In this document: positions 18,668 to 29,222 of the stretch, one piece after another
Numbering within the stretch: position 1 is the first letter of the stretch
Layout of the letters: each line of letters starts with the position of its first letter
Origin: Prevotella sp.
Lineage (GTDB): Bacteria > Bacteroidota > Bacteroidia > Bacteroidales > Bacteroidaceae
Length of the DNA: 42,480 bases
Assembly (NCBI GenBank): GCA_022783515.1
Contig: JALEWR010000023.1
Location: 1 to 42,480, forward strand
Direction of reading: 5' to 3'
Notes under the pieces: generated by a model
Databases searched by the model: none
What the model was told of the DNA's origin: nothing
The model's input: only the letters and a program-made list of their open reading frames with translations
Made by a program: the position numbers and the translations under genes

Positions 18668-20353
18668 TTGAATACAAGTTTTCCACTTCATCCGCTTACT
18701 TCTCTCCCCTCTATCTCAACCGAAGGCCGCTGTTCGCATCGCCTGCTACGAAGAGAACAATGGGATGGGGAAGAGATTCTCTTCACCAACCCCTTTTCCT
18801 ACACTCCGCATCCCTTATGCCTCCAAGCCGCAGAAGAGGTGAGACGGATGATTGCCGAATGTAAGGAATGGCAGGAAGAGGTGAGTAAGGGTAAGATGTT
18901 TGGCGTACTGGTGGTGCAAGACAAGGCCGGAGAAGTGGGCTTTTTAGCGGCTTATTCGGGACAGATGGGCGGCAGAAGCGATTGGGATGGCTTTGTTCCT
19001 GCAGTCTTCGACTATCTCCAGCCCGATGGATACTTTAAGCAAGAAGAGGCTCGTATCAGCGAGTTGAACCATCGTATCACCCTACTGAGTAAGGCTCCCG
19101 AGTATCGGTTGGCACAGCAGCAGCTGGAACAATGCCGGAAGGAAGCCAACGAAGCTATTGCCCGGCATAAGGAAAGGATGCAAGCAGCCAAAGTAGTAAG
19201 AGACCACGAACGTGCTGAGGGCGACATAGATGAGCTGCGAGAAGAAGAGCTACTGAATGAAAGTAGATGGATGAAAGCAGAGTTGCGACGCTTGAAACAA
19301 CATTTTCAACAACGCCAACAGAAAATAGAAGCACAACTCAAAGTCACGGACGACGAGATAGTACTTTTGAAAGAAGACAGAAAAAGGCGGTCGGACGCCT
19401 TGCAACGCTGGCTTTTCGCCCACTTTGAAATGCGGAACGCAAGAGGCGAAAGTAAGAATCTGCTCGAGATTTTTGCCTCTGCCACCCATCAACTGCCACC
19501 TGCGGGTACAGGCGAATGTGCGGCCCCAAAACTTCTGCAATATGCTTTCACCCACGACCTCAAGCCTCTGTGCATGGCAGAGTTTTGGGTGGGCGAATCG
19601 CCCAAAACCGAAATACGCCACGAAGGGCATTTTTATCCTGCCTGCCAAGGCAAATGCAAACCCACACTCCACTTTATGCTACAAGGCATGGAGGTGATGC
19701 CGCTCGATTTGCAGCACTGTGAGGTACAAGAATTAGAGGTGGTCTACGAAGACGAATACTTATTGGTCGTCAACAAACCGGCAGGCATGCTCAGCGTACC
19801 CGGTAAGGAAGCACAGCTATCGGTCTACGATCTGATGCGACAAAAATATCCTCATACCGACTCGCCCCTCATCGTTCACCGTTTGGATATGGCTACGTCG
19901 GGACTCTTAGCGATAGCCAAGACCAAGGAGTGTCACCAACTTTTGCAAGCCGCCTTTGCCCATCGCAAGATTAAAAAGCGATACATCGCCAAACTCGATG
20001 GCGTGTTGCCGGCCGACAAGGAAGAAGGAACGATAGATGTACCTCTTACACCCGACTACCACGATCGCCCTCGCCAAAAGGTAGATTGGCAAGAGGGGAA
20101 GAAGGCTGTCACCCACTATCGGGTGATTGAACGCCAAAAACAATACACTTGGGTGGCACTTGAGCCACACACTGGCCGCACCCATCAACTGCGTGTGCAT
20201 TGTGCCTCGCCCCACGGACTCAACACCCCCATCGTCGGTGACCTACTCTATGGTAAGGCAGCCGACCGATTATACTTACATGCCGAACAACTCCAGTTTA
20301 TCCATCCTATCACCCATCAACAGCTAAACATTTACAAACGCTGGGAAGAATAA
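18668..20353 (+). CDS. RluA-family pseudouridine synthase with a long N-terminal extension
   Basis: C-terminal catalytic region VVNKPAGMLSVPGK, VHRLDMATSGLLAIAKT, EPHTGRTHQLRVH, preceded by about 350 aa including a charged coiled-coil. Confidence 0.9.
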   Translation: MNTSFPLHPLTSLPSISTEGRCSHRLLRREQWDGEEILFTNPFSYTPHPLCLQAAEEVRRMIAECKEWQEEVSKGKMFGVLVVQDKAGEVGFLAAYSGQMGGRSDWDGFVPAVFDYLQPDGYFKQEEARISELNHRITLLSKAPEYRLAQQQLEQCRKEANEAIARHKERMQAAKVVRDHERAEGDIDELREEELLNESRWMKAELRRLKQHFQQRQQKIEAQLKVTDDEIVLLKEDRKRRSDALQRWLFAHFEMRNARGESKNLLEIFASATHQLPPAGTGECAAPKLLQYAFTHDLKPLCMAEFWVGESPKTEIRHEGHFYPACQGKCKPTLHFMLQGMEVMPLDLQHCEVQELEVVYEDEYLLVVNKPAGMLSVPGKEAQLSVYDLMRQKYPHTDSPLIVHRLDMATSGLLAIAKTKECHQLLQAAFAHRKIKKRYIAKLDGVLPADKEEGTIDVPLTPDYHDRPRQKVDWQEGKKAVTHYRVIERQKQYTWVALEPHTGRTHQLRVHCASPHGLNTPIVGDLLYGKAADRLYLHAEQLQFIHPITHQQLNIYKRWEE

Positions 20354-20542
20354 GTCCATCCAAAGCTTCTAAAATGCAGAAAAAAAAACACAAGGTTTAT
20401 ACATTTTTTATGTAAAAGAACATCGTGTTTCGCTTAAATTTATTATTTTTGCAACATCAATGTACCCGGTATCGCTGTATATCAGCAAATACTTTTCATG
20501 ACAGACAACTAACATTTTCAACCTGATAAAAAACAAACACTT

Positions 20543-21994
20543 ATGAGAAAAACTTTACGCTATTCTATTATGTGTGTCCTTATGCTGTTGAGCTATTTAC
20601 CAGCGATGGCACAAGACGTGACGATTGACTTCACCAAAGAAACCGTTGCACCCGCTGTGAATTATGTTATCACACACAATGCTCAAGGTTTTACCTTTAC
20701 TTTCTCTAAAGAAAAAGGTGTGTCAGCACCCAAACACATGGGAACTTCATCAAGAGATGTACGCCTGTATGCCAAAAACAAAATGGTGATTGAGTCGGAA
20801 ACACCCTTTAATAAGGTTGTATTCAACATCTCACAAAAAGGTTTGGAACAATGGGGAGATATAACTCCCTCACAAGGAGATATACCCAAAGCCGATAAAG
20901 AAGCAAAAACAGCCACTTGGACTGCACCGTCACCGGTTACACGCATTGAGTTTACCGTGAGCAATCAAGCCATGTACGGCACAAGACACGACAAAGCGTA
21001 TGCCGGACAGTTTTGTTTCAACTCTGCAGTGATAACAAAAGCGACTGAAGATACAGAAGTGGTGGAATCGCCTGTATTCTCTCATACCACAGGCAACTAT
21101 TTTGCCCCCTTCCAACTCAACATCACCGCTCCAGAAGGTTATACAATTCGCTACACACTTGACGAATCTAACCCAAGCGACGTAAATGGAGAAACATTCA
21201 CAGCCCCCATCACCATTTCCAACTTCACTACGGTTAAAGCCATCGCTTTCAATCCCAGCAACAAGAAGAGCTTTATCGTTACCCATACTTACACATTCCC
21301 TGCAACTCGCAATAGCATTGCCGAAATAAAAGTATTGAGTAATAAAGAAATTGCCAAACTCGTGCTGAAAGATGCAATTGTCTTGGCAGCCGGCAATGAT
21401 AACATGTTTGTAGCAGATGAGTCGGGAGCCATTATGTTCTACAAAACAGGCTTGAACTACGCTCCGGGAACACGCATCAACGGAACATTGGTATGTAAAT
21501 TTGACCGCTTCAACAACTTACCCGAAATCATTTCTGCCGGTGAGGACACCAACGACAAGGACCTTCGTACCACACAAGGAACAGCTCCCACACCGCAACC
21601 TGCCACATTGAACGGCGTGAAAGCCGAAGATATGTTGGGTAAATTGGTGAAGATTGACAATGTACAGCTTGACAGTGCGAGCAACAGACTTTACGCTGTA
21701 GTAGGAGAAGAGCGTATAGAGGTGTATAACAAAACATTGAATGCTCTGCCCACAAGCACCAAGATTGAAAGCGGAAGCACCAATAATACTCTCACCGCCA
21801 TCGTGTCAGTCTACAATACCAACTACCAACTTTTGCCCATCAGCATCGAGACAGTTACCACCGGTATCAACAACGTAAATGCAGAAGTAGGCAATAAAAC
21901 ACAAGAAGCGATTTATAACTTGGCAGGACAACGTGTAGATGCCAACTATAAAGGCGTGGTAGTGAAAAACGGAAAGAAATATCTACAAAAGTAG
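20543..21994 (+). CDS. Secreted protein with chitobiase/FN3-like module, OB-fold-like domain and T9SS-like tail
   Basis: Signal peptide. GYTIRYTLDESNPSDVNGETFTAPITISNFTTVKAIAFNPSNKKS, and tail IYNLAGQRVDANYKGVVVKNGKKYLQK. Confidence 0.8.
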   Translation: MRKTLRYSIMCVLMLLSYLPAMAQDVTIDFTKETVAPAVNYVITHNAQGFTFTFSKEKGVSAPKHMGTSSRDVRLYAKNKMVIESETPFNKVVFNISQKGLEQWGDITPSQGDIPKADKEAKTATWTAPSPVTRIEFTVSNQAMYGTRHDKAYAGQFCFNSAVITKATEDTEVVESPVFSHTTGNYFAPFQLNITAPEGYTIRYTLDESNPSDVNGETFTAPITISNFTTVKAIAFNPSNKKSFIVTHTYTFPATRNSIAEIKVLSNKEIAKLVLKDAIVLAAGNDNMFVADESGAIMFYKTGLNYAPGTRINGTLVCKFDRFNNLPEIISAGEDTNDKDLRTTQGTAPTPQPATLNGVKAEDMLGKLVKIDNVQLDSASNRLYAVVGEERIEVYNKTLNALPTSTKIESGSTNNTLTAIVSVYNTNYQLLPISIETVTTGINNVNAEVGNKTQEAIYNLAGQRVDANYKGVVVKNGKKYLQK

Positions 21995-22052
21995 ACTGCT
22001 TGACAAAACATGCGGCAAGCAAGCATCATCTTGCTCAACCGGCATGAGAAAT

Positions 22053-22090
22053 AACAAAAAAGCACTCCTCCTAAGGGGTGCTTTTTTGTT
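22053..22090. terminator. Rho-independent terminator
   Basis: AACAAAAAAGCAC (22053-22065) / GTGCTTTTTTGTT (22078-22090). Confidence 0.8.
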
Positions 22091-22150
22091 AGTTTTACTC
22101 CGCCTCATCGCAAGAGACACAAGGCAGGCAATATGAAAAGAGGCTTTATA

Positions 22151-22182
22151 TTTTGCCATTCGTGCAGTTTGCATTAACTTTG
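22151..22182 (+). promoter_or_regulatory. Promoter of YidE/YbjL-type transporter gene
   Basis: TTTTG-N19-TAACTTTG, matching the Bacteroidetes -33/-7 layout. Confidence 0.7.
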
Positions 22183-22297
22183 CACACAGTTTAAAGAGTG
22201 TTAACAAGAAGAAGTTGAAACGCTTTTAGATAAATAGAAGAACGTTGAAACAGCACCAGACACACTTTTTATAAAAACAAAATATAGAGAATATAAC

Positions 22298-23959
22298 ATG
22301 GATTGGTTCAATGGCTTGTTCTCCATTCACTCCGCTTTTCAGTCGATTATCGTCTTATCGCTGGTGTGCTTCGTAGGACTCGCATTAGGCAAAATACACA
22401 TCAGAGGAATATCTCTGGGTGTAGCATTTGTCTTTTTTATAGGTATTATAGCCGGACACTTCGGCTTAAACATATCGCCACAAATGTCCGAATATGCCGA
22501 AACCTTCGGACTTGTATTGTTTGTTTATACCCTCGGTCTGCATGTCGGTCCCAACTTTTTCGGTGCCATGCGACAAGAAGGCATCTCACTCAATCTTTGG
22601 GGACTTGCCGTTATTCTGCTTGGTACGGGCTTAGCCATTCTTTTCTGTCAACTCACAGCCATCCCCATCCCTACGATGATGGGCATCTTATCCGGTGCGA
22701 CCACTAACACCCCGGCCCTGGGAGCCGCCCAACAAGCACTAGGACACCTAGGATTGCCCACTCGAAGTGCAGCTCTGGGCTGTGCCGTAACCTATCCTTT
22801 GGGTGTAATCGGTGTTATATTGGCAATGATTTTCTTGCGAAAATTCGTGGTAAAACCGGCTAATATGGTTGCCAAGTCTACCGCCGACGAAGACCACACC
22901 TTTGTGGTACAATACGAAGTGGTGAATCAAGGCATCCACGGCAAAACCATTGCACAAATTTCTCAGATGGCTCACATCAAGTTCATTATATCGCGTATAT
23001 GGCGTGGAGAGCAGGTTATTGTTCCCCTTTCCACCACGCAACTGAAGTTAGGCGATAACGTTCTCATCATCACCACCGACGATGAAGTTGGCGGTATGGA
23101 GCTTCTCTTTGGCAAAAAGGTGGACAACGATTGGAACAGAGACCAGATAGATTGGAATCATCTCGACTCAAAAGTGGAGTCGAAGATTATCGTCATCACC
23201 AGGCCGATGCTCAACGGCAAAAAGTTGGGCAGTCTTCGCCTTCGCACCACCTATGGAGTGAATGTGAGCAGGGTGCTTCGGGGCGACACCAAACTATTGG
23301 GAACAAACGATTTACGCTTGCAATACGGAGACCGCGTAACAGTGGTGGGTGAACATCAAGCATTGGAAAATGTTGAAAAATACTTAGGCAATGCCGTGCA
23401 AGAACTGAAAGAACCCAATCTCGGAGCAATCTTCTTGGGCATGCTTCTCGGCTTAGCCATAGGAACTATCCCCATCCACTTCCCGGGAATGAGTGCTCCT
23501 GTGCGATTAGGAATAGCAGGAGGCCCCATCATTATGGGTATCTTGGTGGGGTCTATCGGCCCTCGCTTTCACCTCATTTCCTATACCACTCGCAGTGCTT
23601 CGCTCATGCTTCGTCAGCTCGGCTTGTCACTCTATCTTGCCTGCTTAGGTTTGGATGCAGGCAAAGACTTCTTCCATGTCGTAGTGAGACCGGAGGGATT
23701 GCTATGGATTGGTGTAGGTTTCTGCCTCACCATCATCCCCATCCTCATCATAGGAACCATTGCCCTTCGCACTCGTAAGCTGGATTTCGGCACGATATGT
23801 GGCGTACTATGCGGGTCTATGGCTAACCCCATGGCACTCAACTATGCCACCGACACCGTCAAAGGCGAAACTCCCTCTATCAGTTATGCCTCGGTTTATC
23901 CGTTAGGTATGTTCCTCCGGGTCATCATTGCACAGATAGTCGTGATGTTTTTTGTATAA
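22298..23959 (+). CDS. YidE/YbjL-family putative transporter (AspT-type, with TrkA-C domains)
   Basis: 553 aa. Multiple TM segments, GILSGATTNTPALGAAQQAL and GVLCGSMANPMALNYA half-repeat motifs, with central TrkA-C-like regions. Confidence 0.9.
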   Translation: MDWFNGLFSIHSAFQSIIVLSLVCFVGLALGKIHIRGISLGVAFVFFIGIIAGHFGLNISPQMSEYAETFGLVLFVYTLGLHVGPNFFGAMRQEGISLNLWGLAVILLGTGLAILFCQLTAIPIPTMMGILSGATTNTPALGAAQQALGHLGLPTRSAALGCAVTYPLGVIGVILAMIFLRKFVVKPANMVAKSTADEDHTFVVQYEVVNQGIHGKTIAQISQMAHIKFIISRIWRGEQVIVPLSTTQLKLGDNVLIITTDDEVGGMELLFGKKVDNDWNRDQIDWNHLDSKVESKIIVITRPMLNGKKLGSLRLRTTYGVNVSRVLRGDTKLLGTNDLRLQYGDRVTVVGEHQALENVEKYLGNAVQELKEPNLGAIFLGMLLGLAIGTIPIHFPGMSAPVRLGIAGGPIIMGILVGSIGPRFHLISYTTRSASLMLRQLGLSLYLACLGLDAGKDFFHVVVRPEGLLWIGVGFCLTIIPILIIGTIALRTRKLDFGTICGVLCGSMANPMALNYATDTVKGETPSISYASVYPLGMFLRVIIAQIVVMFFV

Positions 23960-24070
23960 TAAATAATAGAGAAGGCATGGAAAACAGAACTCTTCCAAAT
24001 GGTCCATCACAATAAGAAAGCAGAAAACCCTTGCCATATCAAAAGATATAGAGATTTAAGAAACAATTCT

Positions 24071-24100
24071 TTGAATTCTCTCCTATTTACTGTAACTTTG
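24071..24100 (+). promoter_or_regulatory. Promoter of PASTA gene and probable downstream operon
   Basis: TTG-N19-TAACTTTG, 22 nt upstream of the ATG at 24123. Confidence 0.65.
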
Positions 24101-24122
24101 CCAATATTAATCAACGAAGAGA

Positions 24123-24833
24123 ATGAAACCATCTGAATTTTTCGGGAAATTCTTGAGTATGGCACTCTGGGGCAATCTCATAACCATGTTTTTGGTGGTT
24201 GTAGGATTGGTCTTCGGCATAAAATATGGTATCGAGCTATATACTCACCACGGCGAAGAGATTGTCGTTCCGAATATAAAACATAAAATTTTCAATGATG
24301 CCGAACACATATTGGCCGATCTCGACCTGGAAATTGTCGTTGCAGATACGGGATATGTCAAGACATTACCTGCCGATTGTATTCTCGACCAATCGATAGA
24401 GCCGGGACATAAGGTAAAACCGGGGCGAGTGATATATGTAACCATTAACGCCTCGAGTACGCCAACCCTCACCCTACCCGATATCATCGACAACAGTTCG
24501 ATGCGCGAAGCCATCGCCAAACTTACCGCCTTAGGCTTTAAGGTGGGTCCTCCCAAGTTTATTCCCGGTGAGAAAGATTGGGTATATGGAGTGGTTGTCA
24601 ACGGCAAACAAATGCTCACAGGCTCTAAAGTACCCATCGATGCCACCGTTATCATTCTCGTGGGTAACGGGATGAGAGATGCAGGCGACTCGATTAACTA
24701 TGTGGAACCCGACTATCCCGAGATAGAAATGGCAGAAGGGGCAGAAGAAACCGACGAATTTGAAGAGGTAAAACCGGAAGAGCCTCAATCTCCTGCCGAT
24801 CCATTCACACCGGTGGAGCAGCCTACACAATAA
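24123..24833 (+). CDS. PASTA-domain membrane protein
   Basis: N-terminal TM, then PASTA-like repeats (VPNIKHKIFNDAEHILADLDLEIVV.. ; LPDIIDNSSMREAIAKLTALGFKVG..), acidic C-terminus. Confidence 0.88.
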   Translation: MKPSEFFGKFLSMALWGNLITMFLVVVGLVFGIKYGIELYTHHGEEIVVPNIKHKIFNDAEHILADLDLEIVVADTGYVKTLPADCILDQSIEPGHKVKPGRVIYVTINASSTPTLTLPDIIDNSSMREAIAKLTALGFKVGPPKFIPGEKDWVYGVVVNGKQMLTGSKVPIDATVIILVGNGMRDAGDSINYVEPDYPEIEMAEGAEETDEFEEVKPEEPQSPADPFTPVEQPTQ

Positions 24834-24876
24834 GGTATAGGATACAAACAACAACAAAGAGCAACGCAAACAATAG

Positions 24877-25947
24877 ATGACAGAATACATAGAAGATATT
24901 GACGAATTGGAGGGAGACGACCTCTTAGACGCACAAGAAGAAGGAAGCGGCGAATTATACGAACACTTGAAGATTGTGGTCGATAAAGGACAGGAGTCGG
25001 TACGCATTGACAAGTTCATGACCGACAAGCTCCAACACTCCAGCAGAAACCGCATTCAGAAAGCTGCCGACGCAGGTTTTGTGCATGTCAATGGTCAACC
25101 TGTCAAAAGCAACTATAAGGTTCGACCCGACGATATCATCACGCTGATGCTCGATCGTCCCAAACACGACAACACCATCGAAGCCGAAGATATTCCTCTC
25201 GACATTGTCTACGAAGACGACTATCTGATGGTTATCAACAAGCCTGCCGGTCTTGTGGTGCATCCCGGAGCAGGAAATTTCCACGGAACACTCATCAATG
25301 CTGTGGCTTGGCACTTACGAAACATTCCTTCTTTCGATCCTAACGACCCTGAAGTGGGTTTGGTTCACCGCATCGACAAAGACACCAGTGGACTTCTTGT
25401 TGTGGCAAAGACACCCGAAGCAAAAAGAAACCTCGGTCTGCAATTTTTCAAGAAGTCGACCCAACGACAATATAATGCACTGGTATGGGGCAACTTCGTG
25501 GAAGACGAAGGACGCATCGAGGGCAACATTGCACGCGATCCGAAAGACCGACTCCGCATGTGTGTCTTCCCTCCCGACTCCGAAATAGGCAAGCATGCCG
25601 TTACTCACTACAAGGTTTTGGAACGTTTTGGCTATGTTAGCTTTGTGGAATGCATATTAGAAACAGGAAGAACCCATCAGATACGAGCACACATGAAGCA
25701 TATCGGACATCCCATGTTTGGCGACGAGAGATATGGAGGAACCGAGATATTGCGTGGCGATCGCACTAGCAGTTATAAGGCATATATCCAAAATTGCTTC
25801 AAACTCTGCCCACGACAAGCACTCCATGCCCGCACCTTAGGTTTTATTCATCCTCACACAGGCGAAGAAATGAACTTCACAACGCCTATCCCCCAAGACA
25901 TGGAACAGCTGCTCGAAAAATGGCGTAAACGCTTATCAGCAGAGTGA
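24877..25947 (+). CDS. RluD-like 23S rRNA pseudouridine synthase with S4 domain
   Basis: S4-like VRIDKFMTDKLQHSSRNRIQKAADAGFVHVNGQPVKSNYKV. VINKPAGLVVHPGAGN, GLVHRIDKDTSGLLVVAKT, ETGRTHQIRAHMKHIGHP. Confidence 0.94.
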   Translation: MTEYIEDIDELEGDDLLDAQEEGSGELYEHLKIVVDKGQESVRIDKFMTDKLQHSSRNRIQKAADAGFVHVNGQPVKSNYKVRPDDIITLMLDRPKHDNTIEAEDIPLDIVYEDDYLMVINKPAGLVVHPGAGNFHGTLINAVAWHLRNIPSFDPNDPEVGLVHRIDKDTSGLLVVAKTPEAKRNLGLQFFKKSTQRQYNALVWGNFVEDEGRIEGNIARDPKDRLRMCVFPPDSEIGKHAVTHYKVLERFGYVSFVECILETGRTHQIRAHMKHIGHPMFGDERYGGTEILRGDRTSSYKAYIQNCFKLCPRQALHARTLGFIHPHTGEEMNFTTPIPQDMEQLLEKWRKRLSAE

Positions 25948-26102
25948 TGGAGCGATACACGAAGAGATACTCAGTGAAACAATATACTAAAAAAAACAGC
26001 TCTATCACCATCAAAGCAAACAAGTAACCCCCAAATAAGCTAAAAGCAGAGTCGCAATATATAGAAAACTCACTCGCTCAAGGCTACAAAACATACAAAG
26101 AA

Positions 26103-27104
26103 ATGAAAGAAACAAAACGAAACATCGCCATCGTTTGCGGAGGAGACTCTTCAGAATACGGAGTATCAAGACGTTCTGCATACGGACTATATTCATTTTT
26201 CAATCACGATAAATACAATGTCTATATCGTAGACATAAAAGGTTTGGAATGGAATGTGGAATTGAACGACGGCATTGTTGTACCTGTCAATAAGAAAGAT
26301 TTCTCTTTCACTACACCCCAAGAAACGGTCTTTTTCGATTATGCCTATATCACTATCCACGGCACTCCCGGCGAAAACGGCATCTTACAGGGTTATTTTG
26401 AATTGGTCCACATCCCTTATTCTACCAGCAATCTCTTGGTAGAGGCTCTCACCTTTAACAAATATGTGCTGAACAATTATCTCCGTGGGTTTGGTGTTAA
26501 CGTAGCCAATAGCATGCTCGTGAAGCGTACCGACATTAACAAAATCAATGAAAAGGAAGTGGAAAGCAAAGTGGGCATGCCTTGTTTTGTAAAACCTGCA
26601 GCCGACGGCTCAAGTTTTGGCGTATCAAAGGTTAAAAACGTGGACCAGTTGGCACCGGCATTGCGTCTCGCTATGATGCAAGACAGCGACGTTATGATCG
26701 AATCGATGTTGCAAGGCACTGAAATTTCCATCGGTTGCTATAAGACAAAAGACAAGAGTGTGGTGTTCCCTGCAACAGAAGTGGTGAGCCATAACGAGTT
26801 TTTCGACTACGATGCGAAGTATAACGGACAAGTGGAAGAAATTACACCTGCACGTTTATCGCCCGAAACTGCACAAAAAGTGGCAGCAGAAACCAGCCGC
26901 ATCTACGACATCTTAGATTGCAACGGCATCATCCGCATCGATTATATCATCTCTAAAAATGCAGAGGGAGAAGAACAAATCAACCTCATCGAGGTAAACA
27001 CCACACCTGGAATGACTCCCACCAGCTTTATTCCCCAGCAGGTAAAGGCTGCCGGTTTAGAGATGAAAGATGTACTTGCCGACATCATTGAGAATCAGTT
27101 TTGA
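26103..27104 (+). CDS. ddl: D-alanine--D-alanine ligase
   Basis: ATP-grasp motifs PCFVKPAADGSSFGVSKV, IRIDYIISKN, NLIEVNTTPGMTPTSFIPQQ. Confidence 0.94.
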   Translation: MKETKRNIAIVCGGDSSEYGVSRRSAYGLYSFFNHDKYNVYIVDIKGLEWNVELNDGIVVPVNKKDFSFTTPQETVFFDYAYITIHGTPGENGILQGYFELVHIPYSTSNLLVEALTFNKYVLNNYLRGFGVNVANSMLVKRTDINKINEKEVESKVGMPCFVKPAADGSSFGVSKVKNVDQLAPALRLAMMQDSDVMIESMLQGTEISIGCYKTKDKSVVFPATEVVSHNEFFDYDAKYNGQVEEITPARLSPETAQKVAAETSRIYDILDCNGIIRIDYIISKNAEGEEQINLIEVNTTPGMTPTSFIPQQVKAAGLEMKDVLADIIENQF

Positions 27105-27181
27105 TGGCAGTCGGGAAGCTAAGCAAACAATAAATACCAATCCCAGCGGCCGGATGGCCGATTCAGGCAACAATAACTACT

Positions 27182-28333
27182 ATGGTACAGATTCCTGCAG
27201 AATTCGATTCTATACGCCCTTACACGGCAGAAGAACTCCCTCAAGTGTTCGACCGGCTGCTGGCCAATGAACAGTTCAAGGTGGTAATGGCCCACATCTT
27301 CCCACAAATGAAAGAAAAAGAGTTGGCACAAACATTGAAAAGCTGCACCACCAACCTCGAAGTACAGAAGAAATTGGCATATCCCTTCCTTAAGAATCTT
27401 GTAAAACAAGCATCCAAGGGATGTACCATCGACATGCAAGCCATCGACAAAAACAAACGTCATACCTTCATCAGCAACCATAGGGACATTGTTTTAGACT
27501 CGGCTTTCCTCTCTATGCTTCTCTTCGATGAGCAGTGCGACACCACTTGTGAGATTGCCATTGGCGACAATCTCCTTTCCCTGCCTTGGGTGAAACATCT
27601 CGTAAGAGTGTGTAAAGCTTTTATCGTAGAACGCAATTTGCCCATCCGCCAGACACTCATCGCCAGCAAACGACTCTCCGAATACATCCACTTTGTGATG
27701 CAGCATAAAGACGACAACATCTGGATTGCACAACGAGAAGGACGTGCCAAAGACTCAAACGACCGCACACAAGAGGCTTTGCTCAAAATGCTTACCATCG
27801 GTGGAGAAGGCGATGTGATTGACCGACTCAAGGCTTTACGCATCGTGCCACTGTCTATCTCGTACGAATTTGATCCTTGCGACTATCTCAAAGCACAGGA
27901 AATGCAGCAGAAACGCGATATTGCCGACTTCAAAAAGAGTGCCGAAGACGATGTTTTGAGTATGCAAACAGGCATCATGGGATACAAGGGATATATCCAC
28001 TATCATTGTGCCGCGTGCATCAACGACTTCCTCGACACATTGAATAGAAACATGCCCAAAGCCGAATTGTTTGCTGCCGTGGCACAACATATCGACCAAA
28101 AGATATACCGCAACTATCGCATGTATCCCAACAATTACATAGCTGCCGACCTTTTGGCCGGCTCAACAACCATGAACGACCACTACACAGAGCAAGACCA
28201 AGCTATCTTTGAAAAATATCTGGCGGGACAACTCGATAAAATCAGAGTGGCAAACAGAGATGAAAGCTTTCTCTGCGACAGAATTTTAGAGATGTATGCC
28301 AACCCATTGAAAAACTTTTTATCAGTGAGATGA
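27182..28333 (+). CDS. PlsC-like 1-acyl-glycerol-3-phosphate acyltransferase family protein
   Basis: HTFISNHRDIVLDSAFL (NHxD motif), GDNLLSLPWVKHLVRVCKAFIVER. Confidence 0.75.
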   Translation: MVQIPAEFDSIRPYTAEELPQVFDRLLANEQFKVVMAHIFPQMKEKELAQTLKSCTTNLEVQKKLAYPFLKNLVKQASKGCTIDMQAIDKNKRHTFISNHRDIVLDSAFLSMLLFDEQCDTTCEIAIGDNLLSLPWVKHLVRVCKAFIVERNLPIRQTLIASKRLSEYIHFVMQHKDDNIWIAQREGRAKDSNDRTQEALLKMLTIGGEGDVIDRLKALRIVPLSISYEFDPCDYLKAQEMQQKRDIADFKKSAEDDVLSMQTGIMGYKGYIHYHCAACINDFLDTLNRNMPKAELFAAVAQHIDQKIYRNYRMYPNNYIAADLLAGSTTMNDHYTEQDQAIFEKYLAGQLDKIRVANRDESFLCDRILEMYANPLKNFLSVR

Positions 28334-28986
28334 AACGTTGGTTGCTGATATGGAGCCTGCTCATTGCTGTGCTGGCGGCATGCGAACACGGCAATTATGA
28401 AGACGGAGACAGCCAATATTCGTGGCTTCGAGCCGACTTCGTGGTGGTGCGTTCCAATGCAGACAAAGCTCTATATCAAGCCGTAAACGATGAGGGAGAT
28501 ACTATTCATTTCGCCTCTCCTCTATCCACTTCTTGGGCATTGACACCCGACACCACTTACCGAGCCTTGCTCTATTATCAAAAGAAAGACCAACGGGTGG
28601 AGGTCATCAACGTCAAACATATTCCCGTTGTTCATTTTGCTTTGGTCGACACCATCGGTTCTGACCCGCTCACCTTTCAAAGTGCGTGGATGAGCAATAA
28701 CCAACGTTACCTCAACATCGCTTTTATGGTCAAGACAGGAAAGGTGAACGGAGAAGTTATCCCCCAACGAATGGGGGTGGTATGCGATTCGATAACAGAA
28801 TCGGAGGATGGCGAAAACACACTATTCTTGCGTCTTACACATGCCCAAAACCAAGCTCCGCAATACTATTCATCACAAGGCTACATCAGCATCCCCGCTT
28901 ATCCACTGCCCAAAGGCACCCATATCGTATTGCGAGTGAACGATTATCGTGGAATGATAGAAAAAAAGTTCCGCGTCAATCCTTAA
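28330..28986 (+). CDS. NigD-like lipoprotein
   Basis: Lipobox LIAVLAACEHG. Overlaps the upstream stop by ATGA. Overall pattern resembles NigD-like proteins. Confidence 0.75.
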   Translation: MKRWLLIWSLLIAVLAACEHGNYEDGDSQYSWLRADFVVVRSNADKALYQAVNDEGDTIHFASPLSTSWALTPDTTYRALLYYQKKDQRVEVINVKHIPVVHFALVDTIGSDPLTFQSAWMSNNQRYLNIAFMVKTGKVNGEVIPQRMGVVCDSITESEDGENTLFLRLTHAQNQAPQYYSSQGYISIPAYPLPKGTHIVLRVNDYRGMIEKKFRVNP

Positions 28987-29127
28987 TACCTTGCATCCTC
29001 TTTCTTCTTTTTTTCTCTTGCATTCTTCGCTCAACAAGCGAAAGTACAAGTGATGATTTGCCGCAAAACAGCCTGTTGTGTACAATGATATTGGGCTGAC
29101 AGAAAACCTAAGTTCGAGATAAGGTTA

Positions 29128-29186
29128 ATAAAAGGGAATGAACTCACGACATGCCATCGGCATATCCTTGGTTCACTCCCTTTTAT
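29128..29186. terminator. Bidirectional terminator between convergent genes
   Basis: ATAAAAGGGAATGAAC (29128-29143) / GTTCACTCCCTTTTAT (29171-29186), 15/16 paired. Confidence 0.75.
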
Positions 29187-29222
29187 ACTTATCCATCAAC
29201 ATCGCCTATCGGATATTCAAGT

